Shown here: in pieces, positions 1 through 9,193 of the stretch
How positions within the stretch are numbered: position 1 is the first letter of the stretch
Layout: each line of letters starts with the position of its first letter
DNA from: Pseudomonadota bacterium
GTDB taxonomy: Bacteria; Pseudomonadota; Alphaproteobacteria; Sphingomonadales; Sphingomonadaceae
Assembly: GCA_023433445.1 (NCBI GenBank)
Contig: JAEZCS010000067.1
Coordinates: forward strand, 1 to 41,134
Direction of reading: 5' to 3'
DNA length: 41,134 nt
Translations under genes and position numbers: made by a program
The notes under the pieces: model-generated
The model's input: only the letters and a program-made list of their open reading frames with translations
Databases searched by the model: none
Told to the model about the DNA's origin: nothing

Positions 1-1937
1 GCCTGCTCGATGCCGGGGTGCACATCGAGGCGGTCGTCGATCCCCGGCCTATCCCCGCCGACTTCGCTGATGCGCTGACATCCCGGAACGTGCGTCTGTT
101 CGGCGAAGCGGTCGTCTGCGACACCAAGGGGTACAAGCAACTGTCCGCCGTGCAGATCAGGGACGGCTCGGGGAAGACACAATGGCTGGCCTGCGATCTG
201 CTGGCCGTGTCTGGCGGTTACAATCCCACAGTTCATCTTTTCTCCCAGTCGGGGGGCAGGCTGCGCTATGACGAGCAGCAGGCGATGTTCTGCCCCGGTG
301 TAGCGACACAGTCGGTCATCCCGGCCGGTGCGGCGGCTGGCACGATCGATCTCGCGGCAGGACTGGCTGAAGGGCATCGCGCGGCGCTCGCCTCGACCAG
401 CGCAGCGGGCTTTGCCGGGACAGGGGACGCCCCGCGGGCCGATCCAGCACGCAGGGTCCAGCCGATCGCCCCGCTGTGGGATGTCGCGGGCGGCAAGAGC
501 AAGGCCTTCGTTGATTTCCAGCATGACGTGGCGGTTTCCGACATCGCGCTCGCCAAGCAGGAGAGCTTTGTCTCGGTCGAGCATCTTAAGCGCTACACCA
601 CGCTCGGCATGGCAGCGGATCAGGGCAAAACCTCCAATGTGAACGCCCTTGCGATCATGTCGTCGCTGACCGGTCGCTCGATCCAGGACACAGGCACCAC
701 GCGCTATCGCTTTCCTTTCACCCCCGTGCCGCTTGGCTGCTTCCGTGGGCCTGCGACGGGCGATCTCTTCCGTCCGTTGCGGCGCATGCCGGGGCATGCA
801 TGCCATGAGGCTCACGACGCCGTGTTCGAGGATTTCGGCGGCTGGCTGCGACCGGCTTATTACCCGCTAGCCGGTGAGACGGCGCACGCCGCCGAACAGC
901 GCGAAGCGCGGCTGGTACGCACGCAAGTCGGCTTGTTCGAAGGTTCGCCGCTCGGCAAGATCGAGGTCAAGGGGCCAGACGCGGGCAAGTTCCTGGACCT
1001 GATCTATGCCAACACCATGTCGACGTTGAAGGCCGGGCGCTGCCGCTACGGCCTGATGCTGAACGAACAGGGCGTGATCATTGACGACGGCGTGACGGCG
1101 AAGCTGGCCGACGATCACTATCTGGTGGGGACGACGGGTGCCGGGGCGGATCGGATCGCCGCCTGGCTCGAAGAATGGCTGCAATGCGAATGGCTGGACT
1201 TTGACGTTATCGTTGCGCCGGTGTCGACCAGTTGGGGTGTGCTGACGATCAGCGGCCCTGCCGCCCGCGAAGTGCTGCGCCGGGCGGGCACGGACTTTCC
1301 CATAGAAGCCGGCGACTTCCCGCATATGAGCTTCCGCGAAGGCCATGTCGCGGGCATCCGGGCACGCATCTTCCGCGTCAGCTATACCGGGGAAATGTCC
1401 TATGAAATCAACGTCCCTGCTTCCCGCGTCGCTGAACTCTGGCAGGCGCTGATCATCGCGGGCGAAGCGGACGGCATCCGGCCGGTGGGCATTGACGGCT
1501 GGATGGTCCTGCGCACGGAGAAGGGCTATCTGCACGTCGGCGCCGATACCGACGGCACGACATCGCCGCTCGACGTGGGCTGGGGCCATGTCCTCAAGAA
1601 GAAGAACGACTTTGTCGGCAAACGGTCGCTGCTGCGGCCCAATGACCAGTCGGGCAGCCGTCTGCAACTTGTCGGGCTGCGCGCGCTCGATGGCGCCGCC
1701 GCTCTCCCGATTGGCAGCCATATCGCCCCGCGCGCGGGTGAAGAGGGCAGTGGCGGCTATGTCACCTCTTCCAGCTTTAGCCCGACGCTGGGCCGCGGCG
1801 TGGCGCTCGCTATGCTAGTTGGCGGACAGGGACGGTTAGGCGAGACCGTGATGGTCATCACCGATCGCGGTCAGCGGCCCGCCGAAGTCGTGGAACTCGC
1901 CGCCTATGATCCATCGGGGGAGCGCCTCGATGCTTGA
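1..1937 (+). CDS. soxA: Sarcosine oxidase alpha subunit, 3' part (5' cut by window edge)
   Basis: This is the carboxy-terminal part of the large alpha subunit of heterotetrameric sarcosine oxidase. The enzyme oxidatively demethylates sarcosine to glycine and passes the one-carbon unit to tetrahydrofolate. The reading frame is open to base 3, so the ATG at 18 is internal and the true start lies upstream. The first ~130 residues look like the end of the FAD/NAD-binding half (LLAVSGGYNP). A link region follows (AKQESFVSVEHLKRYTTLGM). From about base 880 the protein is a GcvT-like aminomethyltransferase fold (GLFEGSPLGKIEVKGPDA, RTEKGYLHVGADTDGT, DFVGKRSLLR). The stop overlaps the soxG start by 8 bases and purU follows, the usual sox operon order. 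Cytoplasmic. Identity is confident; the missing N-terminus would carry the first dinucleotide-binding motif. Confidence 0.93.
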   Translation, partial: LLDAGVHIEAVVDPRPIPADFADALTSRNVRLFGEAVVCDTKGYKQLSAVQIRDGSGKTQWLACDLLAVSGGYNPTVHLFSQSGGRLRYDEQQAMFCPGVATQSVIPAGAAAGTIDLAAGLAEGHRAALASTSAAGFAGTGDAPRADPARRVQPIAPLWDVAGGKSKAFVDFQHDVAVSDIALAKQESFVSVEHLKRYTTLGMAADQGKTSNVNALAIMSSLTGRSIQDTGTTRYRFPFTPVPLGCFRGPATGDLFRPLRRMPGHACHEAHDAVFEDFGGWLRPAYYPLAGETAHAAEQREARLVRTQVGLFEGSPLGKIEVKGPDAGKFLDLIYANTMSTLKAGRCRYGLMLNEQGVIIDDGVTAKLADDHYLVGTTGAGADRIAAWLEEWLQCEWLDFDVIVAPVSTSWGVLTISGPAAREVLRRAGTDFPIEAGDFPHMSFREGHVAGIRARIFRVSYTGEMSYEINVPASRVAELWQALIIAGEADGIRPVGIDGWMVLRTEKGYLHVGADTDGTTSPLDVGWGHVLKKKNDFVGKRSLLRPNDQSGSRLQLVGLRALDGAAALPIGSHIAPRAGEEGSGGYVTSSSFSPTLGRGVALAMLVGGQGRLGETVMVITDRGQRPAEVVELAAYDPSGERLDA

Positions 1938-2463
1938 GCTGAACGCACCGATCACCGCGCCGCAACTGCGGATCGGGTGCATCGCGCTCGACCGGATCGA
2001 AGTCCTGCGCGTCCGCCGGGCGAGCGAGGGCATGCTGGCTGGAGTGGAGGCTGCGTTGGGCGCGCCGCTTCCCCGTGAGCCCAATCACGCGGTCGGACGC
2101 CGCCCTCGGCTGCTGTGGCTCGCGCCGCAGGACTGGATGATCGTCAACGGCTCGGCGGACTGGAGCAAGGGACTGATGGTGGACGGGGCGGGCCTTGCCC
2201 ATGTCGCCGACGTAACCGACGGGCGCGTCGTCTTTGAAGTGTCCGGCGCGAACGGGCGGGCATTATTGGCGAAGGGAACCAGTATCGATCTCCATCCGCG
2301 TGTCTTCGCGGCCGGCCGGTGCGCGCAGACCCTGTTCGCGCAGACGCGTATCCTGATCGATCAAGTCTCCGATGCTCCGGTTTATCACCTCTATGCCGAC
2401 AAAAGCTATGCCCATCATCTGACGGCATGGTTTGAAGACGCCGTCAAGGAATTCACCATTTAA
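1930..2463 (+). CDS. soxG: Sarcosine oxidase gamma subunit
   Basis: This is the small gamma subunit of heterotetrameric sarcosine oxidase (177 residues), a structural partner of alpha in the cytoplasmic complex. I chose the ATG at 1930, not the in-frame upstream ATG at 1906, because a GGGGGAG ribosome site lies 7 bases before it and it gives the usual short overlap with soxA. Visible family features are the LWLAPQDWMIV segment and a GcvT-like fold ending in YHLYADKSYAHHLTAWF. The sequence is divergent, as is normal for gamma subunits, so the call relies partly on position between soxA and purU. Confidence 0.88.
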   Translation: MLELNAPITAPQLRIGCIALDRIEVLRVRRASEGMLAGVEAALGAPLPREPNHAVGRRPRLLWLAPQDWMIVNGSADWSKGLMVDGAGLAHVADVTDGRVVFEVSGANGRALLAKGTSIDLHPRVFAAGRCAQTLFAQTRILIDQVSDAPVYHLYADKSYAHHLTAWFEDAVKEFTI

Positions 2464-2465
2464 GG

Positions 2466-3353
2466 ATGGTCAAGATCGTGGATAATGTTCAAAAAAAATA
2501 CATCCATCTGCTGCGTTGCCCCGATCGGAAGGGGATCGTCGCCGCCGTATCCGGCTATCTGTTCGACAACGACGCCTCGATCGTTGAATCCAGTCATTAT
2601 CATGATGAATCGACCGGCATCTTCTATATGCGGACGGTCTTCAGCGCTGAAGGCGAGCAGAGGGGTTCGCTGAACGCCTGGCGCGAAGGCCTGGAGCCGA
2701 TCGCGCAGCAGTTTGAGATGGATTGGGAACTGCACGACGCATCGGTGAAGCCGCGCGTCCTCCTCGCCGTGTCGAAATTCGGCCATTGCCTGCAGGATCT
2801 TCTGCACCGCTGGAAGGCGGGACTTCTGAACATCGACATCGCCGCTGTCATCTCCAACCATGACGATATGCGATCGTTCGTCGAGTGGAACGGCATTCCC
2901 TATCATCATCTGCCGGTCACTCGGGATACGAAGGCCGAGCAGGAAAGCCGGATCATCAATCTAGTAAAGGAGCTGGAGATCGACCTTGTCGTCCTGGCCC
3001 GCTACATGCAGATCCTGTCACCGGACCTGTGCGCTTTCCTGTCGGGCAGGTGCATCAATATCCATCACAGCTTCCTGCCGAGCTTCAAGGGCGCGAAGCC
3101 CTATCATCAGGCCCATGCGCGCGGCGTGAAGATGATCGGGGCCACTGCGCATTATGTGACGACCGATCTGGATGAAGGGCCGATCATCGAGCAGGATGCG
3201 CTCAAGGTGTCGCACATGCTGAGCGCGGAGCAATTGGTGAATGTCGGCCGCGACATCGAATGCGCGGTGCTGGCCCGAGCCGTCGCCTGGCAGGCGGAGC
3301 ATCGCATCATCATGAACGGGACCAAGACCGTCGTGTTCGCGCCGCAACGATAG
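2466..3353 (+). CDS. purU: Formyltetrahydrofolate deformylase
   Basis: PurU hydrolyses 10-formyltetrahydrofolate to formate and tetrahydrofolate, and in sox operons it recycles the folate carrier loaded by sarcosine demethylation. An N-terminal ACT domain (LRCPDRKGIVAAVSGYL, about residues 15-90) is followed by a formyltransferase-fold catalytic domain. The catalytic Asn/His region is INIHHSFLPSF and the Asp lies in TTDLDEGPIIEQD. Length (295 residues) is typical. The gene starts 2 bases after soxG. The ATG at 2466 has no well-spaced ribosome site. A GTG at 2478 does (AAGGATGG 7 bases before), giving a protein four residues shorter, so the exact start is open. A GC-rich hairpin follows the stop. 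Confidence 0.95.
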   Translation: MVKIVDNVQKKYIHLLRCPDRKGIVAAVSGYLFDNDASIVESSHYHDESTGIFYMRTVFSAEGEQRGSLNAWREGLEPIAQQFEMDWELHDASVKPRVLLAVSKFGHCLQDLLHRWKAGLLNIDIAAVISNHDDMRSFVEWNGIPYHHLPVTRDTKAEQESRIINLVKELEIDLVVLARYMQILSPDLCAFLSGRCINIHHSFLPSFKGAKPYHQAHARGVKMIGATAHYVTTDLDEGPIIEQDALKVSHMLSAEQLVNVGRDIECAVLARAVAWQAEHRIIMNGTKTVVFAPQR

Positions 3354-3369
3354 ACTTTGGCTAAGCAGA

Positions 3370-3397
3370 CGCCCGGCCGCCAATCGCGGGCCGGGCG
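3370..3397. terminator. GC-rich hairpin between convergent genes
   Basis: The arms CGCCCGGCC (3370-3378) and GGCCGGGCG (3389-3397) form a perfect 9-bp stem around a 10-base loop. It lies between the ends of purU and the convergent S10 peptidase gene. There is no U-tract on either side, so it is a weak or bidirectional terminator candidate. Confidence 0.5.
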
Positions 3398-3406
3398 CCG
3401 ACCCCA

Positions 3407-4933
3407 TCAATGCTGCAAAAAGCGGCGTACGTCCGTGGCCAACTGGTGGCGCGATGCAGCACCCAGATAGGGCATGTGACCCGACTCATAGTAGCGAAAT
3501 TCGGTCCGGCTCAACGGAATGCCGGAATGGCTGACCGTATACTCAGCGAGCCCAAGAGTAGTCGCAAGATCATAATAGCCCGATCCTACCATCAGGCGCA
3601 GGCTCGGGTTCCGGGTCATCGCAGCCGCGAGGTCTTGCGCATAGTTGCGGCTTCCGACCCAGACGCCGGGACCGAAACCGAAATCCCATCGGGCGCCAAC
3701 CGCGCCAAACGCAATGGATTCATATCGCTGGTCGAGCCCAATCTTGAGGACATCGCGCGCATAGTCGTTCCATACGCCGACGAAGGCCGGGACATATTGG
3801 CCCATGGCGGGATCGTCGGCGACCGGGTCGCCACCATTCGCCCTCGAAGGCAAGGTATAGCGAGCATCGTACATGCCAAGTCGCCGTCCATCGCTGGCCA
3901 GCAGTAGATCGGCGAATGTCCCCGCCGAAATGCGCAGGTCGTTGGCAAGCAGAGTTTCGGAAGAAATGCCGATCAGCGCGCTCAATTGGCGAGCGACGGC
4001 GGTCCGCTCTTCTTCCGGCAGCGCCGCTCCTTCGAACAGCGCGCGCAGATAAACATCGCGGACAAAACGCCTTGCCTTGTCGGCTTGACCGGCCGGCGTG
4101 CATTCTCCCGCAATCTTGCGGTGATAGCAGGCCGTGGCGGCCAGGGTCGGCAGAGCCTGTATCGTGCTTTCGTCGTTCGGAGTGAAGCGCGGCAGTTCCA
4201 TCCCTTGGCCGAGAAGGATGATTCCGTTCAACGTGATCCCGTCCATCCCGCCAGTAGCCGTCGGACCGCCCGCCAGAAGTTTGGCGACCACAGCCGCCCT
4301 GATCGTGCCGTAGCTTTCGGAAATGATATATTTGGGCGCATTTTCGCGACCGTGCCGCTGCAGCCATTGGCGGATGATGCTGACAGTTGCGCGCGCGTCG
4401 GCATCCACGCCATAATAGTCCTCTGGCTTGCCGGTAGCCAAGATGCGGCTATATCCGGTTCCTGGCGGATCGATCAGCACGATGTCGGCGGCGTCGAGCG
4501 GGCTGTCCGGGTTATTGACCAGCTCGAAAGGTGCGGTCGTGCGCGGCGCCGTACTGTTGTCCATGTCGACCCGTCGGGGTCCAAGGAAACCCATGTGCAG
4601 CCAGAGCGAGGACGAGCCTGGACCGCCGTTGAATGCGAAGATCACAGGGCGCGGACGTCCCGCAGGTGACGAGATGCTCTCGTAGCTGGTGACGAAGATG
4701 CTTGCCGTCCCAGGGCCTTCGGCTGATCCCAGCACAAATTCCTCGACTGTTGACCGGTAGCTAAGCTTCCGTCCGTTGAAGACGCCTTTATGCACCGCGA
4801 TAAACTGGCGCGGCGACGGTGCCGAGCTGGCCACCTCGCTCGGAGTAGAGGCCGCGACGGTTTCGGAAGTTATGGGCGTGGCGGCCAGAACCAGCGCAGT
4901 TGAGGCAAAAACTGCCTTGAAGAAAATGGGCAT
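3407..4933 (-). CDS. Secreted S10-family serine carboxypeptidase
   Basis: This is a 508-residue alpha/beta-hydrolase of peptidase family S10, expected to trim C-terminal residues from peptides in the periplasm or outside the cell. The start at 4933 has an AAGGA site 6 bases upstream and opens a clean signal peptide (MPIFFKAVFASTALVLAATP). The frame runs a further 109 codons upstream, but that stretch does not look like protein. Family marks are the oxyanion NGGPGSSS segment, the nucleophile Ser207 in SESYG, a YYDLAT Asp region and His486 in SGHMPY. The gene is divergent from a TonB-dependent receptor gene, a pairing that suggests the peptidase prepares ligands for uptake. Substrate is unknown. 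Confidence 0.9.
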   Translation of the reverse strand: MPIFFKAVFASTALVLAATPITSETVAASTPSEVASSAPSPRQFIAVHKGVFNGRKLSYRSTVEEFVLGSAEGPGTASIFVTSYESISSPAGRPRPVIFAFNGGPGSSSLWLHMGFLGPRRVDMDNSTAPRTTAPFELVNNPDSPLDAADIVLIDPPGTGYSRILATGKPEDYYGVDADARATVSIIRQWLQRHGRENAPKYIISESYGTIRAAVVAKLLAGGPTATGGMDGITLNGIILLGQGMELPRFTPNDESTIQALPTLAATACYHRKIAGECTPAGQADKARRFVRDVYLRALFEGAALPEEERTAVARQLSALIGISSETLLANDLRISAGTFADLLLASDGRRLGMYDARYTLPSRANGGDPVADDPAMGQYVPAFVGVWNDYARDVLKIGLDQRYESIAFGAVGARWDFGFGPGVWVGSRNYAQDLAAAMTRNPSLRLMVGSGYYDLATTLGLAEYTVSHSGIPLSRTEFRYYESGHMPYLGAASRHQLATDVRRFLQH

Positions 4934-5334
4934 CGAGCGTCCTTGCTGCTCTTCGGAGAGCCGATTCAATACAACTGTGTATCGCTTTTGGAAAGGCATC
5001 TCGTCCTCAATCTGGGAGGCAGGCGCTGTGAAAGAATTCGGATGATCAAGCAAGCGGTTCAACGCCTTGGCCAGAGCGTTTCCGACGGGAGCCCGAGGCC
5101 CGCGCTTCCTGAATACACCCAAGTCGGATTGGGCCGGTCGCAGCGCGCTGGCAGCGGGAGGCGACCTAGCGTCGTCACGATCCACGCGCATGAGAATGCG
5201 GAGCATGGACGACCTCGGAATTGTTACATTGCCGTCATGGCCATGACTTGAACTTGTCAATCAATCCTCATTGCAGTGCAACAACGCACGCGTAGGTCGC
5301 CTTGGATCAACGGTCCGAAAGGGGGACTTATCTT
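4934..5334. promoter_or_regulatory. Divergent intergenic region between peptidase and receptor genes
   Basis: These 401 bases separate two divergent genes and must hold both promoters. Frames on both strands stay open for part of it but show no family features. The clearest structure is an odd palindrome TTGCAGTGCAA at 5271-5281, 53 bases before the receptor ATG, a possible operator. I could not place convincing -35/-10 boxes. Confidence 0.4.
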
Positions 5335-7641
5335 ATGCGTTTCACCACGACTATGCTGATGGCATCAACTGCCTTGGTCACGATCCCGGCCTTCGCGAAC
5401 GAGCCAGTCGCCGCTGATGCTACGACGGTGGATGCAACCATCGTCATATTCGGGAGAGGCGAGACCCGCCAGGTGCAGGAGATCGGCGCTCAAGACATCG
5501 TAACCCTGACGCCCGGAACCAATGCGCTGAAGGCCATCGAAAAACTGCCGAGCGTCAATTTCCAGTCTTCCGATCCGTTCGGCAGTTATGAATGGTCGCA
5601 GCGCGTAACCATCCGCAGCTTCAACCAGAACCAGCTCGGCTTCAACTTCGACGGTATTCCGCTTGGCGACATGAGCTATGGCAATCATAACGGCTTGCAT
5701 ATTACGCGCGCTGTCAGCAGCGAGAATATCGGCAGCGTACGGGTGTCGCAGGGCGCTGGTTCGATCGGCACCCAGGCGACCAACGCCTTGGGGGGGACGG
5801 TGGAGACTTTCTCTGCTGACCCGGCCGACTATCTTGCCGACTATAATCTTGGCGCTCAGGGCAACCTGACCTATGGCAGCAACGAGACATGGCGCGCGTT
5901 CGCCCGTCTGGCGCTCGGCACCCGCGACGGCATCCGGGCATATGCCTCATACGGTTATGGGTCGACCGACAAGTTCAAGGGCAATGGCGTCCAGGACCAG
6001 CATATGGGTAACGCGAAGGTAGTTATTCCGGTGGGCGATGCGCAGGTGGATGGCTGGCTCAGCTATTCCGACCGACGCGAGCAGGATTATCAGGACATGT
6101 CGATGTCGATGATCCGCCGCCTTGGCTGGGACTGGGACAACACCTATCCAGACTATGCCCGCGCGATCGACTATGCCAGCCGCCTCAACGATGTGGACCG
6201 CGTAAGCAACAACGGCGGATCTCCCTTTCCCGATGGGCTCTATGATTATAGCGGTGCACCGGTCGGTGCGCAGGTCTATCCCGGCAATGTGACCAGCGCC
6301 GACGATGCTTATTATGACGCGGCGGGCCTGCGAAAGGATTGGCTGGGCGCTCTCGGCTTCACTACGCCGCTGGGCGAACAGGCGAGCTTCAAGATCAAGG
6401 GCTATTACCACCACAATAAAGGCATGGGTCTGTGGGCGACGCCCTATACGCCGAGTCCGAACGGCGTACCAATGTCGATGCGCACCACTGAATATGAGAT
6501 GGACCGCATCGGCGTTTTCGGCAGCGTAGACTTTGCTATCGGTATCCAGAACTTCACGGTCGGTGGCTGGTACGAGAATAACAAGTTCAATCAGGCGCGC
6601 CGCTTCTACGCCTTCGCCAGCCGCAGCGAACCGGGGCTCAGCTTCCGGGATTATCCCAAGAACCCCTTCTTCACCCAGTGGGCGTTCGATTTCACCACCG
6701 ATACGATCCAATATCATGTCCAGGACAAGATCGATCTCGGCATGGTGGCGATAAACCTCGGCTGGAAGGGCTTCAAGGTCACCAACAAAGCCGAGGCGAT
6801 CGTCCAATCGACCTTCCCCGAAGGCCGCATCAAGGCGGAGGACTGGTTCCAGCCCCATGTCGGCTTTGCAGTCGAGCTGTCGCCGGAAGCGGAAGTCTTC
6901 GGCGGCTTCACCCAGGCAACCCGCGCCTTCGCCAGCGCGACGACCACCGGGCCATTCTCGACAAACCAGGTCGGATTTGACGCGATCAGGGATGAGCTGA
7001 AGCCGGAATCCTCCGACACATGGGAATTGGGGCTGCGCTACAATAGCGGCCGCTTCAACGGCGTGCTCGGCGCCTATTTGGTCAATTTCCGCAACCGTCT
7101 GCTGGCGGTACAGGTCGGCAGCCCCATTCAGGGCTTCGCTTCGGCGCTTCAGAATGTCGGCAATGTCCGCGCGATCGGCGTGGAAGCGGCGGGCACGCTG
7201 ACGCTGGGCGGGGGCTTCAGTCTCTATGGCTCCTACAGCTACACCGACTCCACCTATCGCGACGACGTCGTGGACGCCATCGGCACGCTGGTCGCTGCCA
7301 TCAAGGGCAAAACCGTGGTTGACAGCCCCAATCACATGGCGCGGGGCGAGCTCAGCTACGACCATGAAGGCGCCTTCGGTCGGATTGGCGTCAACTATAT
7401 GTCGCGCCGCTACTACACCTACACCAACGACCAGTCAGTGCCGGGTCGGGTGATCGTGGATGCAGCCGTTGGATATCGCTTCACCGAAAAGCTGGAGTTG
7501 CAGCTGAACGCCACCAACCTACTCGACAAACGCTATGTCAGCACGGTCGGATCGGGCGGCTTCGGCAATAGCGGCGACGCGCAGACGCTGCTGGTGGGCG
7601 CGCCTTCGCAATTCTTTGCCACCATCAAGGCGGGGTTCTAA
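5335..7641 (+). CDS. TonB-dependent outer-membrane receptor
   Basis: This is a 768-residue outer-membrane beta-barrel that imports a large ligand using TonB energy. The ATG at 5335 follows GGGGGA by 9 bases and starts a signal peptide with a likely AFA cleavage near residue 21; the in-frame codon at 5302 lacks this. A plug domain covers about residues 35-160 (EIGAQDIVTLTPG, SVRVSQGAGSIGTQATNALGG). The rest is a Tyr/Gly-rich barrel ending in the typical NATNLLDKRYV and a terminal Phe. No N-terminal FecA-type signalling domain is seen. A phosphodiesterase gene follows after 5 bases, an S10 peptidase gene is divergent, and a sulfatase gene lies beyond, suggesting an organic phosphate/sulfate or peptide-conjugate ligand. 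The ligand cannot be read from sequence. Confidence 0.92.
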   Translation: MRFTTTMLMASTALVTIPAFANEPVAADATTVDATIVIFGRGETRQVQEIGAQDIVTLTPGTNALKAIEKLPSVNFQSSDPFGSYEWSQRVTIRSFNQNQLGFNFDGIPLGDMSYGNHNGLHITRAVSSENIGSVRVSQGAGSIGTQATNALGGTVETFSADPADYLADYNLGAQGNLTYGSNETWRAFARLALGTRDGIRAYASYGYGSTDKFKGNGVQDQHMGNAKVVIPVGDAQVDGWLSYSDRREQDYQDMSMSMIRRLGWDWDNTYPDYARAIDYASRLNDVDRVSNNGGSPFPDGLYDYSGAPVGAQVYPGNVTSADDAYYDAAGLRKDWLGALGFTTPLGEQASFKIKGYYHHNKGMGLWATPYTPSPNGVPMSMRTTEYEMDRIGVFGSVDFAIGIQNFTVGGWYENNKFNQARRFYAFASRSEPGLSFRDYPKNPFFTQWAFDFTTDTIQYHVQDKIDLGMVAINLGWKGFKVTNKAEAIVQSTFPEGRIKAEDWFQPHVGFAVELSPEAEVFGGFTQATRAFASATTTGPFSTNQVGFDAIRDELKPESSDTWELGLRYNSGRFNGVLGAYLVNFRNRLLAVQVGSPIQGFASALQNVGNVRAIGVEAAGTLTLGGGFSLYGSYSYTDSTYRDDVVDAIGTLVAAIKGKTVVDSPNHMARGELSYDHEGAFGRIGVNYMSRRYYTYTNDQSVPGRVIVDAAVGYRFTEKLELQLNATNLLDKRYVSTVGSGGFGNSGDAQTLLVGAPSQFFATIKAGF

Positions 7642-7646
7642 GCGTC

Positions 7647-8990
7647 ATGAAAAAGGCCGCGCTTTTCCTCTCGGTACTCCTTGCCTCCTGCGCGCAGGCG
7701 GCACTAGCGGAACCGCTCCTGCTCATCTCCATCGACGGGCTGCACCCTGATGACGTGCTGGAGGCGGACAAGCGTGGCCTTGCCATTCCCAACCTGCGCC
7801 GCTTCGTGAAGGAGGGCGCGCATGCAACCGGCGTTACCGGCGTGTTGCCCACGCTCACCTATCCCAGCCACACCACCTTGATCACGGGCGTGTCGCCCGC
7901 GAAGCACGGTGTCGTCGCCAACAACAGCTTCGATCCCATGCAGATCAACCACGGTGGCTGGTACTGGTATGCGCAGGATATCAAGGTGCCGACGCTATGG
8001 GAGGCCGCCGCTGCCGCAGGCCTCAGCACCGGCAACGTCCATTGGCCGGTCAGCGTCGCTGCCAAGGGGGTGCGTTGGAACCTGCCGCAGATATGGCGCA
8101 CCGGCCATGCCGATGACGCCAAGCTGATCGATGCGTTGGCGACGCCGGGTCTCAAGGCTGAACTGGAGGCAGCTGTGGGCGAGCCTTATGCCGCCGGCAT
8201 CGATGAGAGCCTGTCCGGCGACGAAAACCGCGGCCGTATCGCGACGGCGCTGATCGGGAAGCACCGGCCCGACTTCATGACCGTCTACCTGACCGCGCTC
8301 GACCATGAGCAGCATGAGAAAGGCCCCAATACGCCAGCCGTCAAGACGGTGCTGGAACGGATCGACGCGATCGTCGGCAAGCTTGTCGCCGCCGAGCAGG
8401 CGGCGCATCCCGATGCCGCCATCGCCATAGTCAGCGACCACGGGTTCGAGGCCACGCACAGCGCGCTCAACCTGTTCCGTCCCTTCATCGACGAAGGACT
8501 GATCATGCTGGACAAGGATAGCAAGGTCGCGTCCTGGCAGGCGATGCCCTGGTTGTCGGGCGGTTCGGCGGCCATCATGCTGGCAAAGCCGGATGACGAG
8601 GCCGTGAAAACCCGGGTGAGGGCGCTGCTGGACAGGCTCGCGGCGGAACCCGCCAATGGGATCGCCGAGGTGATCGACAATCAGGCTACTGAGCGCCGGG
8701 GCGGCAATCCGCAGGCGACCTTCTATGTCAATCTGAAGCCTGGGTTCGTAACCGACATTTTCCGCGGTTCGGATGCGCCACTGGTCGCGCCCGCGCCGGT
8801 GAAGGGCATGCATGGATATTTCCCCGGACCCGCCAACCTGCGGTCGACCTTCCTCATCATGGGCAAGGGCGTGCCAGCCGGCAGCGATCTAGGCGAGATC
8901 GACATGCGCGCGATTGCGCCGACGCTCGGCCAGCTCATGGGATTGAAGCTCCCCGCGGCAGAGGCGCAGCCGATTGATCTGCGGCGCTGA
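7647..8990 (+). CDS. Exported type I phosphodiesterase / nucleotide pyrophosphatase (ENPP-like)
   Basis: This 447-residue alkaline-phosphatase-superfamily enzyme is likely to hydrolyse phosphodiester or pyrophosphate bonds in the periplasm. It has a signal peptide (MKKAALFLSVLLASCAQAALA) whose Cys may alternatively be a lipobox. Metal and nucleophile sites follow the ENPP pattern: Asp in LLLISIDGLHP, nucleophile Thr71 in PTLTYPSHTT, Asp/His in TALDHEQHEKGP, DHG in IVSDHGFE and a final His in MHGYFPGP. It starts 5 bases after the TonB receptor stop and is almost certainly co-transcribed, which suggests the two process and import the same compound. The exact substrate (nucleotide, phospholipid head group or other) is open. 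Confidence 0.9.
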   Translation: MKKAALFLSVLLASCAQAALAEPLLLISIDGLHPDDVLEADKRGLAIPNLRRFVKEGAHATGVTGVLPTLTYPSHTTLITGVSPAKHGVVANNSFDPMQINHGGWYWYAQDIKVPTLWEAAAAAGLSTGNVHWPVSVAAKGVRWNLPQIWRTGHADDAKLIDALATPGLKAELEAAVGEPYAAGIDESLSGDENRGRIATALIGKHRPDFMTVYLTALDHEQHEKGPNTPAVKTVLERIDAIVGKLVAAEQAAHPDAAIAIVSDHGFEATHSALNLFRPFIDEGLIMLDKDSKVASWQAMPWLSGGSAAIMLAKPDDEAVKTRVRALLDRLAAEPANGIAEVIDNQATERRGGNPQATFYVNLKPGFVTDIFRGSDAPLVAPAPVKGMHGYFPGPANLRSTFLIMGKGVPAGSDLGEIDMRAIAPTLGQLMGLKLPAAEAQPIDLRR

Positions 8991-9049
8991 CGACAGCGGT
9001 CGGTCATCGGCCGCCTCGCTCACGGCGACCTCCTGCTTTGCCGGACCGG

Positions 9050-9154
9050 TCAACCATAAGGCTCGGGAGTCGAATGACTTAGCGCGCTGCTGAATCGATG
9101 CGGCGCTGCCACTATCAACGCCATCGCTGATACGCCATTCCCTATAGCAGTCAT
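9050..9154 (-). CDS. Possible 34-residue ORF downstream of the sulfatase
   Basis: An ATG at 9154 on the minus strand has a textbook ribosome site (GGGAGG, 5 bases before it) and opens a 34-codon frame ending at 9050. It begins 39 bases after the sulfatase stop, so it could be the next gene in that transcript. The start (MTAIGNGVSAMALIVAA) could be the beginning of an export signal. It may be a small protein or the stub of a deleted larger gene. No family is recognised. Confidence 0.35.
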   Translation of the reverse strand: MTAIGNGVSAMALIVAAPHRFSSALSHSTPEPYG

Positions 9155-9193
9155 ATAATCCTCCCTGATTTGTATGCGGTAACCTGCCAACCC

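Noticed and set aside
867..1721. 284-codon minus-strand ORF
   Set aside because: Antisense to soxA, without a plausible ribosome site or family motif.
4934..5260. 109-codon N-terminal extension of the S10 peptidase
   Set aside because: It precedes a clean signal peptide that has its own ribosome site and does not look like protein.
5947..7365. 472-codon minus-strand ORF
   Set aside because: Antisense to the TonB receptor; long open antisense frames are expected in high-GC genes.
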